DNA of 64,000 bases from Vicia villosa (taxonomy: Eukaryota; Streptophyta; Magnoliopsida; Fabales; Fabaceae). Below, in pieces: positions 33,527 through 46,098 of the stretch. The notes beneath the pieces were generated by a model. That model was not told the origin of the DNA. It saw nothing but the letters and a program-made list of their open reading frames with translations, and ran no database searches. Within the stretch, counting starts at the first letter, position 1. Every line of letters begins with the position of its first letter. The DNA is taken from positions 113,791,476 through 113,855,475 of the forward strand of contig NC_081184.1 in assembly GCF_029867415.1 (NCBI RefSeq), given 5' to 3'. The position numbers were made by a program, and so were the translations under genes.

Positions 33527-36500
33527 TGTAGCAACCTGCCCTAAATTTTAATGTTTAGAGTCGCCACCTATTCTGAAGGGCGAATAGGAAACCCTACGCA
33601 GTTAAGAGATCAGGGTAAGATACTATATTCAGGTCCAGGGAAGGTGTTAGGCACCCTCAACCCTTTCCTATGGCTTTGAATCTAAGGTAACAGTTTATGG
33701 CTAAAATATTTGGGTTTTATAGCTAAGGAAGTGAATAGGGGAAAAATTGAGATTTTAGGGAAGGGGACTCACCTTGTTGCCAAGTGCCTACGTAACTCCT
33801 TATGGAGGATCAGAGTCAACGTAGTTCGGGCACAGGGTTGTACGCCTTAGAATTTGATATGAAGGGGTTTGAAGGCTTTTTGAATGGCCTATCGTAGTTT
33901 GAACTTGTGATTTGAAAGGCATTCTGAATTGCCTAGGATAAAAATCCGTAGTTTGATATTGAAGTTTTGAAAGGTTTGAAAAGTGTTTTTGAGGTTCGGG
34001 CGTACAACCCTGATTTAGTTTTGCACCATTAACCGCAACGATCAATAGATTCAATCGCCATAGTTAAAAGATTTGAAGTTGCACCGTTACCAATTTTAAT
34101 CAATTGATTTGATTATTACTAATAACGAATTAGGATATTTTTAATAATTTTTAATAATTAGTTTGCATCGTTACCCCTCGTAAATAATTGATTCGATTAA
34201 AAAGAATAATGAATTAAAGGGGTAAATGCTAATCATCGTAACCAATAGCTTTGGTTAAAACCGTTTAGCAGGATGAATATTATTTTAATTTATAGGATTT
34301 GATTAATTAAATTAACCGATTATTAATCATCGCGACCAATAAATTTAGTCGAAACGAATAATAATAATTTAAATCCTAATATTTTGATACTTTTGCCAAA
34401 TGGGATGGGGTAAACCCTAATACCTTAATATATTTCACTAGGGTTTTTGTGATTTATAATTAAAATTAAATTAATTAAATCAGGATGGTCGAATAATCGG
34501 GCGATAATCCTAACCTAATCCTAATTATATTATCTAATTCTAATTACCTAAACTAATTAAAACAAATAATATTAATTACCATTTTAATTTAAATAGCCTA
34601 AATAATAAAATAAATAAAAAAGCCTGGCTTCAATCCTGTGTGGGAAACACCTGAGGTCTATGATAGACCTTCAGCCTTGTGTACGTTAGATCAGGAGTGT
34701 AGGAGATCCTATGGCTGAGCATTGAGGTCCTATTGTGGTCTTCCTTTGGGCTGTGTGTGCTGGAATATGCTCCTGTACATTTGAAAAATAAAATAGCAAA
34801 CCTGGGGATCGAACCCAGGTCATCTCACTCCACAACAACACCCTTTTGCCAACTGTGCTGCTTTTGCACGCTGTTAGTATTCCCCAGCAAATAATTATAT
34901 AATAAAACAAGATTTTGAAGTGAATAAACCAAACGAATAGTCAAACGTGTGGGACCCTTTGGCTTTTGATCAACCAATTGAAAGAGGAGAGAGGTGGGAG
35001 CATGTGGTTGACTGGCCAATCACACTGTCTGCGCGTGGAAAGAGAAAGAAGGAAAACAGGATGACCAATGAGAATGCTATGGGACGCCATGCAAGCACTG
35101 AGCATGCCGGAGCTGCTTTCTTCTCCGGTGAAGCTTCACCTTCTCCGGTGAGCTGCTTCTTCGAACCTGCCAAACGAACCGCTGCAAGAACAAAAAAACT
35201 ACCCAGATCGCCTAAAAGCTATGCTACAAAATCAATGGAAACGTTAGTTTTGCGTGACAAGGCTTGTAGGTACGAGTTTCACGCTCCCCGACCTTAATGC
35301 CCTAGCTATGGCAACCTCACGTACCTGCGTCAAAACTCACCAACAAAGCGTCAAATCAACCTTAAACAATCACCTGATCAAGAACAAATGCACAAATACG
35401 ATTTAAATCACATGAATTGCGAGTTTGAGATAGGAAATCTTACTAACATGGTGTAACTTCGAAGGAGGGACTTCAGGCGTGTTACAAGCTTGAAGATAGG
35501 TTCAGAACCGTTCCCGGGAGTCTCAGGAAGACAATGAATCCCTTGGAATCGATTGAAACTCCTTGTCACGATTTTTTGATGATGCCCTAGGTTGTTGAAA
35601 TTTGTGGAACTTCAAACCCTAACCCTTGCTCCTCCAAAACCCCTCCCTCCGATCTGCATATGTTATCAGTATATATATGATTCTTTTAGGGTTACTAATG
35701 GGCTTCCAACATGATAGCAATCCAAGCCTTTAAGCCATGCACCATTCTTTCTAATTTTAAGATTTAATTGAATAAAAATTCCAAAAGTCACAAAATATGA
35801 AAATAGGTTTAGAAATTTTATTCATGTTATGGATGTGTTAAACTATTTGAAAAATCAAATCTTAGATTTTAAAACAAATTATTCCAATTTTATATGATTT
35901 ATCCATATTTATATGAATTAAAATTCAAATAAATAAAAGTAAATATTATAAAAATAAAATAACTATTTTATGAATCATCACAAAGCCCATGAACAAGTTT
36001 GAAATCCACATCTTAGGTCCTTTGGTTAATAAAGCCAAAATCACTTAATTAGGGCTTTGTGTATTTCTCCAAGATTGACCAACTTCTGAGCCTTGTATCT
36101 CCTTCAATATTCGCCATATGACCATGTACTAGGAATTTCTGGAAAGCTCAAAGAGTCCTCTAAATGACCTTTTTGGTTTCACCTCAATTGAGTCTTCCAC
36201 GTTTAAGTTATGAGCTTTGACCTAAAAGGTGTTTTTCGTTGACTTTTCGGAGGACCTATAATCTTTTGCACCATATCTCTCAAATGAAGCATTTCTAGCC
36301 TTGGCTTGTGAGAGACAAAGTTGTAGGGAATCCAATTGCCTTCAAAATAGGCTTTGAGTGGGGAATTTTTGATGTTCCATGTGAAAGTTATGCCCAGTCA
36401 AAGTTGGGTTGACTTTCTCCTAAGAAACCCTAATTTGAACCTTTTTGTATTTGTTCATCTCTGAGTTTCTATTAATGAAATTATGATCAATCTTTGATCA

Positions 36501-36701
36501 AATGATGGTTATACTCTTATTCACTTTATGTTGACCCAAAATTGAGAGTTTTTTGACTGTGCTTTGATTATGGTTGACTTTTAGGTCAAACCAGTTGACT
36601 GTGGGTTACCTGGACCATTGAGGGAGCAAAGTTTTGGATTTGAATCTTGAACTTTGAATCATTGTGAATGGAATATGGAAGGCAAAATTTGGGGTATGAC
36701 A
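33527..36701 (-). repeat. Ogre-like LTR a (3' LTR)
   Basis: The LTR is 3175 bp with + strand ends TGTAGCAACC...GGGGTATGACA. It is collinear with LTR b with few differences. Frames at 34947-35297 and elsewhere occur in both LTRs but show no domain. Confidence 0.88.
34804..34870 (-). repeat. tRNA-like (SINE-type) segment in LTR a
   Basis: On the minus strand an A-box-like GCAGCACAGTTGGC (~34863-34849) is followed by a B-box GGGTTCGATCCCC (34816-34804), with pol III-type spacing. The same segment is in LTR b, so it predates the LTR pair. Confidence 0.5.
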
Positions 36702-36722
36702 GCTGCCCCTGTTCAATCTTCT
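36702..36722 (-). promoter_or_regulatory. Ogre-like PPT region
   Basis: The minus strand reads GATTGAACAGGGGCAGC immediately before TGTCATACCCC. It is a weak polypurine tract, repeated beside LTR b. Confidence 0.5.
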
Positions 36723-37129
36723 TGAACCTGAAGAGGTAGAAGATGATTGGACACTAAAATGCCCTGAAATTTGCTTGCGTAGGGAAGGAGTTCTGTGGGA
36801 GATGGGCTTATAGATGCCACCTATTTGTTTGACAAGATGCTTGTCCAGAGCATATGCTCTTCATACCAGGATCATATTGATCGTATCTGAGGAGAGAGGA
36901 AGTAATGTCTTACATAAGACCACCTGAAGAGGTTCCTGAATAGGGTGTACCGAAGGTTGATGCGAAGAAGCTTAGGCTTAGGAAGAATGTCTTGGAGAAG
37001 ACTAACTAAGGAGTTCTATAAAAGAACTAGGTATATCTTAGAAAAGGTTGGATAAATATTTTAAGAAGGCTACCTAGAAAGGCATGATATGTCTTAAATA
37101 AGACTCACCTAGAAAGGCTCCTAAATAGG

Positions 37130-37640
37130 ATACGGGATATCTTAAACAAGACTTACCTAGAAAGATTCCTATAAAGGGAACGATATGTTTTAAACAAAAC
37201 TATCTAGAAAGATTCCTATAAAGGGAACGATATGTTTTAAACAAAACTATCTAGAAAGATTCCTATAAAGGGAACGATATGTTTTAAACAAAACTATCTA
37301 GAAAGATTCCTATAAAGGGAACGATATGTTTTAACCAAAACTATCTAGAAAGATTCCTATAAAGGGAACGATATGTTTTAAACAAAACTACCTATAAAGG
37401 TTCCTATAAAGGACATAAGACGTTTTAAACAAAACTACCTAGAAAGGTTCCTATAAAGGTCGTGAGATGTTTTAAACAAAACTACCTATAAAGGCTATGA
37501 AATATTTTAAACAAAACTACCTAGAAAGGTTCCTATAAAGGTCGTGGAACATTTTAAACAAAACTACCTAGAAAGGTTCCTATAAAGGATACGAAGCATT
37601 CTAAACAAAACTACCTACAAAGGTTAGGATATGTCTTAAA
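37130..37640. repeat. 47-bp tandem repeat array in the Ogre-like 3' untranslated region
   Basis: Copies of gattcctataaagggaacg spaced 47 bp (37164, 37211, 37258 and on) grade into diverged copies with cctagaaaggttcctataaa, about ten in all. The corresponding array at 46550-47010 belongs to the second internal fragment. Confidence 0.9.
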
Positions 37641-40319
37641 CAAGACTGCTTGGAAAGATTAGGATAATTGTCTTGGACAAGACTACCTCGATAGGTAAGA
37701 AATTCTTTGATTGCTTCTGGATTGTCTTTGAAGAAAGACTTGGGATGAGGTATTAGAATTGTATCTGTTAAGATTGAATCGTTGATACGATCGTATTTGC
37801 ACTGTAATTGGGTGATAACATCCTTTTGATTATGAAGTGACCTGAAAAGGCAGCGTTAGTTTTATGCAATGTCATGATGCATGTGTCATGTAATGAGATT
37901 CTCAAAATAAATAAGAATTATGCATGTATGCCGATCCCACACTGCGGGACGTAAATAGTACAGGCGTGGGAAGATCGATTACGCAACAATGCTCCTTGGG
38001 TGATACTAGTGTGACTTCCCGAATATCAGAGATTTTGAGACATGCCCCTTTATTTGAAGGAGGGACCTTTAGAGAGAACTCGAATTTCACCATGTATTGC
38101 CTGATATGCATTGCCCCAGTGTTTGAATTCTCGAAAGATATGCCCCTAGTCAATAGGATCCTTGATTGTATGCCCCTGTTTTTAGGAAAACCCTCTGAAC
38201 GTGGTTTCCCCATTCAAGGGTCTTTATCAGGAATGATCGTCTTTGATTAGACCAATTTCGAGGTCTCCTTAATGCTAAGTGTTGACTTGAATGTGAAGCA
38301 GATGCTTTTCAGAATGAGTCATGCGCTTCGGTCGCATCCTGACGGACAGTGATCTGCTGAGTACTCAGAATGAGATGATGTCTTCTATAAGACTACCTGA
38401 AGAGGTCCTTGGAAAGAATCGGAAATTGTCTTAAACAAGATTGCGCTTTAAACAAAGCTCAAAGGGATGTGTTTGTGCAGGGGGTCAAAAATATTCCTAT
38501 AGAGGATAAAGACTGTTTTAAGGAATGTGGGGTTCTAAACAAAACTTAGGGCAAAAACATCTTGAAGAAGATCACCCTAGAAAGGATGGTGAACTGTCTT
38601 AGAAAAGACTCTGTACTTTAAACAAAGTTTGACAAGGTTCTTGAAAGCATAAGAGAAGTTTGAATATGTCTTAAAAGACTAACTGGAAAAAGTTAAGAGA
38701 TGTCTTACAGAAGACTACCTAGAAAAGGTTCTTGGAAATGAATATGTCTTAGAGAAGACTGTCTGAAAGGGTTTGAAAATAGAAAGGATAAGAAGGTGGG
38801 TCTTTAAAAGACTGTCTGAAAAAGGCTCCTAGAAAGGGTAAAAAGTATTTGAACATGTCTTAAAGAAGACTATATGGACAGATTGAGAAATATCCTATAC
38901 AGGTTCCTGGAAAGGATGTGGGAGTGGCATTGACACCATCTGCTACTGAGTGACCTTTGTAACGTGCCCCTAGGTAATGGGCTTGCCCCATGGGCTCTTC
39001 AGCGTCTTCGAGAGATTTTATGGATCTTGATTAGATTTGCCCCATGTAAATGGTATACTGACGAGTTATGCCATGTGTACACATTAGCCATCCCAGTCAT
39101 GCGTAAGGGATGTTTCTTCTTTTGACGAGTTTTTAAAGCTACTTCGTCAGTCGATAGGATTTTTAGCCATTAGCCATGCCCCATGCAACTTCTCCCTGAT
39201 GTTTAAACATCTGAATCCACATAGACAAGTGTATTTTGTAATGAAATTCATAAGATGCGAATGCATATGTCTGTCTTGAAAGTTTAAAAACATTTTTTTT
39301 GAATAAAACAAAGTTTTTTTTGTAAGAAAGTGATATCAACTCAAGAGTTATAGTGGACCTTAAGGAGTCAGGATACCTTTTGGTAATAGTGTGCTTTCGA
39401 ACTGACCATGCTTCAGTTAGGACTTTTAAGGGTTGTAACGTGGCCTGGTTCACGGTTTAAAGAAACAAAGGATAGAGGCTCAAAGTTTATTTGTACCCAT
39501 CCCCATCTTCGTGATGTTCTCCAGTCCTATGCTCAGTTGACCATGCGTTTAAGCTCCAAAAGACTTTGGGAATACTGATTTTCATGATGGCTCAAGAACC
39601 AAAGATTTATTTGCAAAGGCAGTCATTTTCCTTGTAATATTTTTGTCGAGGTATATAGTGACCTCTTTTCGACTTTGTTATCCCTAACTTTTGCATGAAC
39701 TGTTCGTTTTAAAACTACAGTCAGCGGGATGCCCCAATTTTGCCTAAGTCTCCTTAATAGGTTTTGACTTAGCAGGCCCCTGCATTGCTTTCTCTTTTTT
39801 CTTTGCGGATATTGACTGCTAGGCTTAATTATGACGGAGAACCATTAGTGATTATGTTCAAAGGAACAATTTGGGATAATCAAGTTAACTGAGCAACTAC
39901 CCTACCCCAGGTTATGTATTAAGGGTTTTATTTTATATGAAGGAAAACTCCTACTTCTTTAGGCTCAAAGGGGCTGACAAGGGATTAACATCCTTATATC
40001 TCCATTATTTGGGAATTGAAACAATGCCTGTACATCGTCAACACGGTCTGTTCGAAAGCGTAGTGTATGAAATTGTGGTATCGTTTTCGTCATTCTCCCT
40101 CTAAAGGTGTACGAATTTTAACGAGAGTTGAATATCACAAATGAGAAAACCGAGTAAAAACACAGTTTTAAATATAGTGAGAACACTAGGAGTAAATCAA
40201 GACAAACGTAAGCAATGCATTAATGATTATTGTAAAGTACACAGCATATGTCGTAAGACTAATGTTTAAACAAACGGAAAGAAATTGCGAATGAAAACAA
40301 AGCTAATGATCTAAGAAAT
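37641..40319. other. Ogre-like internal noncoding region
   Basis: Degenerate gtcttaaa(c)aagact-like repeats continue to ~38900. The rest contains no recognisable pol domain on either strand. Confidence 0.6.
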
Positions 40320-40518
40320 CCTTCTTCTAGCCACCTATGGCGTTAGACTTGTGAGGATCTTCGAACTCAATGAGCCCTTCTTCAATCAAATCTTGGATCT
40401 TGTGCTTCAACGGCCCACAATCCTCTGTATCATGGCCAGGACTATCTGAATGATAAGCGCACCTAGCATGATGCTTGTACCCAGGAGCGGGGTTAGCCGG
40501 AGCTGAGTATGGAGGTAG
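40320..40518 (-). pseudogene. Ogre-type gag zinc-knuckle fragment
   Basis: The minus strand reads PYSAPANPAPGYKHH, CAYHSDSPGHDTEDC, then GPLKHKIQDLIEEGLIEFED and NAIGG before a stop. The C-x2-H...GH-x4-C knuckle followed by LKHKIQDLI is characteristic of Ogre gag. The fragment is cut at 40518 by the composite palindromic insertion. Gag sequence upstream of the insertion would lie beyond 41907, but I cannot recognise it with certainty. Confidence 0.8.
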
Positions 40519-40713
40519 TGTAACACCCTGGATTTCCGCTTACCCCACAGGGCTTCCGGCCTACCAAGCATGTCACCGGCTTAATCAATAATCCCCCCTA
40601 GGTCCGCTTACCGGCTGCCCAGGAAATATTGTTTTTGCCTCCCGCAGGAATCGAACCATGTACCTAGGGGTTAAGTACATATTCATAGCAATTCCTGCTA
40701 CCACTTGAGCTAC

Positions 40714-40779
40714 TAGCTCAATTGGTAGCAGGAATTGCTATGAATATGTACTTAACCCCTAGGTACATGGTTCGATTCC
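40714..40779 (+). other. tRNA-like pol III promoter head (best copy)
   Basis: A-box TAGCTCAATTGG is at 40714-40725 and B-box GGTTCGATTCC at 40769-40779. Arms of the same sequence exist in reverse at 40650-40711. It does not fold as a complete tRNA by eye, so it is called tRNA-like and not a tRNA gene. Confidence 0.6.
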
Positions 40780-40906
40780 TGCGGGAGGCAAAAACAATAT
40801 TTCCTGGGCAGCCGGTAAGCGGACCTAGGGGGGATTATTGATTAAGCCGGTGACATGCTTGGTAGGCCGGAAGCCCTGTGGGGTAAGCGGAAATCCAGGG
40901 TGTTAC

Positions 40907-40927
40907 ATTAAAAAGGCGCCTTTTTAA
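40907..40927. repeat. palindromic spacer between modules
   Basis: ttaaaa..ggcgcc..ttttaa is self-complementary. A near-identical spacer occurs at 41276-41295. Confidence 0.85.
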
Positions 40928-41906
40928 TGTAACACCCTGGATTTCCGCTTACCCCGCGGGGATTCCGGCCTACCAAGCATGTCACCAGCTTAATCAATAA
41001 TCCCCCCTAGGTCCGCTTATCGGCTGCCCAGGAAATATTGTTTTTGCCTTCCGCAGGAATCGAACCATGTACCTAGGGGTTAAGTACATATTCATAGCAA
41101 TTTCTGCTACCACTTGAGCTAGTTGGTCAATTGGTAGTGGGAATGGAATGAACATGTACTTGAACCCCAGGGTACAGGGTTCGATTCCCACGAAAGGCAA
41201 AAACTCTACTAGTGAGGGGGGTAGAGAAGTTCGTGAGGTAATAGTGCCGGGAACGCCGAAGGCTCGGGCTGTTACATTAAAAGGCGCCTTTTTAATGTAA
41301 CACCCTGGATTTCCGCTTACCCCGCGGGGCTTCCGGCCTACCAAGCATGTCACCAGCTTAATCAATAATCCCCCCTAGGTCCGCTTACCGGCTGCCCAGG
41401 AAATATTGTTTTTGCCTCCCGCAGGAATCGAACCACGTACCTAGGGGTTAAGTACGTATTCATAACAATTCCTGCTACCAATTGAGCTACTAGCTCAATT
41501 GGTAGCAGGAATTGTTATGAATACGTACTTAACCCCTAGGTACGTGGTTCGATTCCTGCGGGAGGCAAAAACAATATTTCCTGGGCAGCCGGTAAGCGGA
41601 CCTAGGGGGGATTATTGATTAAGCTGGTGACATGCTTGGTAGGCCGGAAGCCCCGCGGGGTAAGCGGAAATCCAGGGTGTTACATTAAAAATTTCTGCTA
41701 CCACTTGACCATATGGTCAAGTGGTAGCAGAAATTGCTATGAATATGTACTTAACCCCTAGGTACATGGTTCGATTCCTGCGGAAGGCAAAAACAATATT
41801 TCCTGGGCAGCCGATAAGCGGACCTAGGGGGGATTATTGATTAAGCTGGTGACATGCTTGGTAGGCCGGAATCCCCGCGGGGTAAGCGGAAATCCAGGGT
41901 GTTACA

Positions 41907-42907
41907 GGTAGCAGAGTTACCAAGTTCTGACTGAGCAGACGTTGCAAAGCTTGAGACAGTGGCATGTACAACGGGGTGAATGATCGTTTTGGCTTGGACC
42001 TCTAGGTGCGTTGGCCACCCTGTTGCTTTTGTTGATCCCTTGATCTCTTCTGCTGAAATCTTGTTGGATAATATGGTCGGGATATTAGGTTATCCTTCCC
42101 AATGGTCCCTTGTTCTGGAGATAGAAGAGAAATCTTCTCTTAATGCCATGAAAATAATGTGTATGCCATGCATGATATGCATGATATCCTTTTTTCTTTT
42201 TCTTTTTTTGAATAAAATATGATGCAAGGATGCCCCTGATGTATGATGAATGGAAAAAGAAATAATAAAAAAAATGATCAACACATATATATACATATAA
42301 CACATAATCACATAAGTTCATAGGTTCGACGTAGCGGCTCTCGGGAGCCAACCTTTTTATAGGGGGGTTCTAGAAGGTCTCATGGGGTCATTCGTAACCT
42401 CCGAGACTTTTTGTCTCTTCGGATTTTAGAACAACTCATTTTATCCATGAGGTTCGAATTTTTGGGGTAGGTTCTCGGAGAGATCAGCCAAGTATCCAGT
42501 CCTGCCCTCAACAAAGTCAAGCCTCGTTTTGGACATTTCCGAATACTCAACCCACTCCGAGTGGAGTTATCAATGAGACTCGTAGGCGATTCATGTCCCC
42601 TATTGATCTCAAAGTTAACTCCCACACTTAGGGTTTTAACACGACATAATATCCAGCAGTGCATATAAAAATATAACAGGCAATAAAATATAAATATATT
42701 CACATAAGCGATTAGATATAAACATATCCTAAATAATTAAATATTTTTAGATAAAAATAAATAAATAAACAAAATTTAAAAAAAATAAAAAAAATAATTA
42801 CAAACCCTGAAAAAAGCACGTTAGCCAAACCCTAAAAAAAGTTGCCAAACCTAAACCCTGCCAAAACCTAAAACCTATAGGAGCATAGTATTCACCATTT
42901 AAGTTAT
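41907..42907. other. Ogre-like 5' untranslated/gag-proximal region
   Basis: This is the region between the PBS and the composite insertion. No clear ORF1 or gag domain is recognisable. An A-rich tract lies near 42770-42800. Confidence 0.4.
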
Positions 42908-42926
42908 CCCCAGCAGAGTCGCCATC
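42908..42926 (-). promoter_or_regulatory. Ogre-like primer-binding site (tRNA-Arg type)
   Basis: The minus strand reads GATGGCGACTCTGCTGGGG right after LTR b. This matches the tRNA-Arg PBS form used by Ogre elements. Confidence 0.75.
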
Positions 42927-45900
42927 TGTAGCAACCTGCCCTAAATTTTAATGTTTAGAGTCGCCACCTATTCTGAAGGGCGAATAGGAAACCCTACGCA
43001 GTTAAGAGATCAGGGTAAGATACTATATTCAGGTCGAGGAAAGGTGTTAGGCACCCTCAACCCTTTCCTATGGCTTTGAATCTAAGGTAACAGTTTATGG
43101 CTAAAATATTTGGGTTTTATAGCTAAGGAAGTGAATAGGGGAAAAATTGAGATTTTAGGGAAGGGGACTCGCCTTGTTTCCAAGTGCCTACGTACCTCCT
43201 TATGGAGGATCAGAGTCAACGTAGTTCGGGCACAGGGTTGTACGCCTTAGAATTTGATATGAAGGGGTTTGAAGGCTTTTTGAATGGCCTATCGTAGTTT
43301 GAACTTGTGATTTGAAAGGCATTCTGAATTGCCTAGGATAAAAATCCGTAGTTTGATATTGAAGTTTTGAAAGGTTTGAAAAGTGTTTTTGAGGTTCGGG
43401 CGTACAACCCTGATTTAGTTTTGCACCATTCACCGCAACGATCAATAGATTCAATCGCCATAGTTAAAAGATTTGAAGTTGCACCGTTACCAATTTTAAT
43501 CAATTGATTTGATTATTACTAATAACGAATTAGGATATTTTTAATAATCTTTAATAATTAGTTTGCATCGTTACCCCTCGTAATCGATTGATTCGATTAA
43601 AAAGAATAATGAATTAAAGGGGTAAATGCTAATCATCGTAACCAATAGCTTTGGTTAAAACCGTTTAGCAGGATAAATATTATTTTAATTTATAGGATTT
43701 GATTAATTAAATTAACCGATTATTAATCATCGCGACCAATAAATTTAGTCGAAACGAATAATAATTTAAATCCTAATATTTTGATACTTTTGCCAAATGG
43801 GATGGGGTAAACCCTAATACCTTAATATATTTCTCTAGGGTTTTTGTGATTTATAATTAAAATTAAATTAATTAAATCAGGATGGTCGAATAATCGGGAG
43901 ATAATCCTAACCTAATCCTAATTATATTATCTAATTCTAATTACCTAAACTAATTAAACCAAATAATATTAATTACCATTTTAATTTAAATAGCCTAAAT
44001 AATAAAATAAATAAAAAAGCCTGGCTTCAATCCTGTGTGGGAAACACTTGAGGTCTATGATAGACCTTCAGCCTTGTGTACGTTAGATCAGGAGTGTAGG
44101 AGATCCTAGGGCTGAGCATTGAGGTCCTATTGTGGTCTTCCTTTGGGCTGTGTGTGCTGGAATATGCTCCTGTACATTTGAAAAATAAAATAGCAAACCT
44201 AGGGATCGAACCCAAGTCATCTCACTCCACAACAACACCCTTTTGCCAACTGTGCTGCTTTTGCACGCTGTTAGTATTCCCCAGCAAATAATTATATAAT
44301 AAAACAAGATTTTGAACTGAATAAACCAAACAAATAGTCAAACGTGTGGGACCCTTTGGCTTTTGATCAACCAATTGAAAGAGGAGAGAGGTGGGAGCAT
44401 GTGGTTGACTGGCCAATCACACTGTCTACGCGTGGAAAGAGAAAGAAGGAAAACAGGATGGCCAATGAGAATGCTATGGGACGCCACGCAAGCACTGAGC
44501 ATGCCGGAGCTGCTTTCTTCTCCGGTGAAGCTTCACCTTCTCCGGTGAGCTGCTTCTTCGAACCTGCCAAACGAACCGCTGCAAGAACAAAAAAACTACC
44601 CAGATCGCCTAAAAGCTATGCTACAAAATCAATGGAAACGTTAGTTTTGCATGACAAGGCTTGTAGGTACGAGTTTCACGCTCCCCGACCTTAATGCCCT
44701 AGCTATGGAAACCTCACGTACCTGCGTCAAAACTCACCAACGAAGCGTCAAATCAACCTTAAACAATCACCTGATCAAGAACAAATGCACAAATACGATT
44801 TAAATCACATGAATTGCGAGTTTGAGATAGGAAATCTTACTAACATGGTGTAACTTCGAAGGAGGGACTTCAGGCGTGTTACAAGCTTGAAGATGGGTTC
44901 AGAACCGTTCCTGGGAGTCTCAGGAAGACAATGAATCCCTTGGAATCGATTGAAACTCCTTGTCACGATTTTTTGATGATGCCCTAGGTTGTTGAAATTT
45001 GTGGAACTTCAAACCCTAACCCTTGCTCCTCCAAAACCCCTCCCTCCGATCTGCATATGTTATCAGTATATATATGATTCTTTTAGGGTTACTAATGGGC
45101 TTCCAACATGATAGCAATCCAAGCCTTTAAGCCATGCACCATTCTTTCTAATTTTAAGATTTAATTGAATAAAAATTCCAAAAGTCACAAAATATGAAAA
45201 TAGGTTTAGAAATTTTATTCATGTTATGGATGTGTTAAACTATTTGAAAAATCAAATCTTAGATTTTAAAATAAATTATTCCAATTTTATATGATTTATC
45301 CATATTTATATGAATTAAAATTCAAATAAATAAAAGTAAATATTATAAAAATAAAATAACTATTTTATGAATCATCACAAAGCCCATGAACAAGTTTGAA
45401 ATCCACATCTTAGGTCCTTTGGTTAATAAAGCCAAAATCACTTAATTAGGGCTTTGTGTATTTCTCCAAGATTGACCAACTTCTGAGCCTTGTATCTCCT
45501 TCAATATTCGCCATATGACCATGTTCTAGGACTTTCTGGAAAGCTCAAAGAGTCCTCTAAATGACCTTTTTGGTTTCACCTCAATTGAGTCTTCCACGTT
45601 TAAGTTATGAGCTTTGACCTAAAAGGTGTTTTTCGTTGACTTTTCGGAGGACCTATAACCTTTTGCACCATATCTCTCAAATGAAGCATTTCTAGCCTTG
45701 GCTTGTGAGAGACAAAGTTGTAGGGAATCCAATTTCCTTCAAAATAGGCTTTGAGTGGGGAATTTTTGATGTTCCATGTGAAAGTTATGCCCAGTCAAAG
45801 TTGGGTTGACTTTCTCCTAAGAAACCCTAATTTGAACCTTTTTGTATTTGTTCATCTCTGAGTTTCTATTAATGAAATCATGATCAATCTTTGATCAAAT

Positions 45901-46098
45901 GATGGTTATACTCTTATTCACTTTATGTTGACCCAAAATTGAGAGTTTTTTGACTGTGCTTTGATTATGGTTGACTTTTAGGTCAAACCAGTTGACTGTG
46001 GGTTACCTGGACCATTGAGGGAGCAAAGTTTTGGATTTGAATCTTGAACTTTGAATCATTGTGAATGGAATATGGAAGGCAAAATTTGGGGTATGACA
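42927..46098 (-). repeat. Ogre-like LTR b (5' LTR)
   Basis: This 3172 bp copy is collinear with LTR a at an offset of ~9400 bp. It contains the same tRNA-like segment at ~44201-44262. Confidence 0.88.

Larger units (their letters stand above)
40519..41906. mobile_element. 1388-bp composite palindromic element of tRNA-like modules
   Basis: The ends are TGTAACACCCTGG...CCAGGGTGTTACA, with target duplication ggtag at 40514-40518 and 41907-41911. Inside are head-to-head modules of ~195 bp, each with a tRNA-like head (A-box TAGCTCAATTGG, B-box GGTTCGATTCC) and a ~125 bp body ending TGTTACA. Module edges on the + strand are 40519 (-), to 40906 (+), 40928 (-), to 41275 (+, a different body), 41296 (-), to 41684 (+) and a final truncated pair ending 41906. 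Palindromic spacers ttaaaa..ggcgcc..ttttaa join the first three pairs. There is no protein coding. I do not recognise the family. Confidence 0.8.

Noticed and set aside
34947..35297. 116-codon frame conserved in both Ogre-like LTRs (also 44344-44694)
   Set aside because: It is conserved only because the two LTRs are near-identical; no domain, and LTRs are not expected to encode it.
37130..37640. Regular 47-bp repeats considered as CRISPR
   Set aside because: There are no variable spacers and the host is a plant; it is a tandem repeat in a retroelement.
40714..40790. Functional tRNA gene
   Set aside because: A- and B-boxes are present but I cannot form a full cloverleaf, and the sequence is repeated in inverted modules.
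40519..41906. Cassandra-type TRIM suggested by TGTAACACCC ends
   Set aside because: No 5S rRNA-like sequence and no direct LTR pair; the layout is palindromic with tRNA-like heads.
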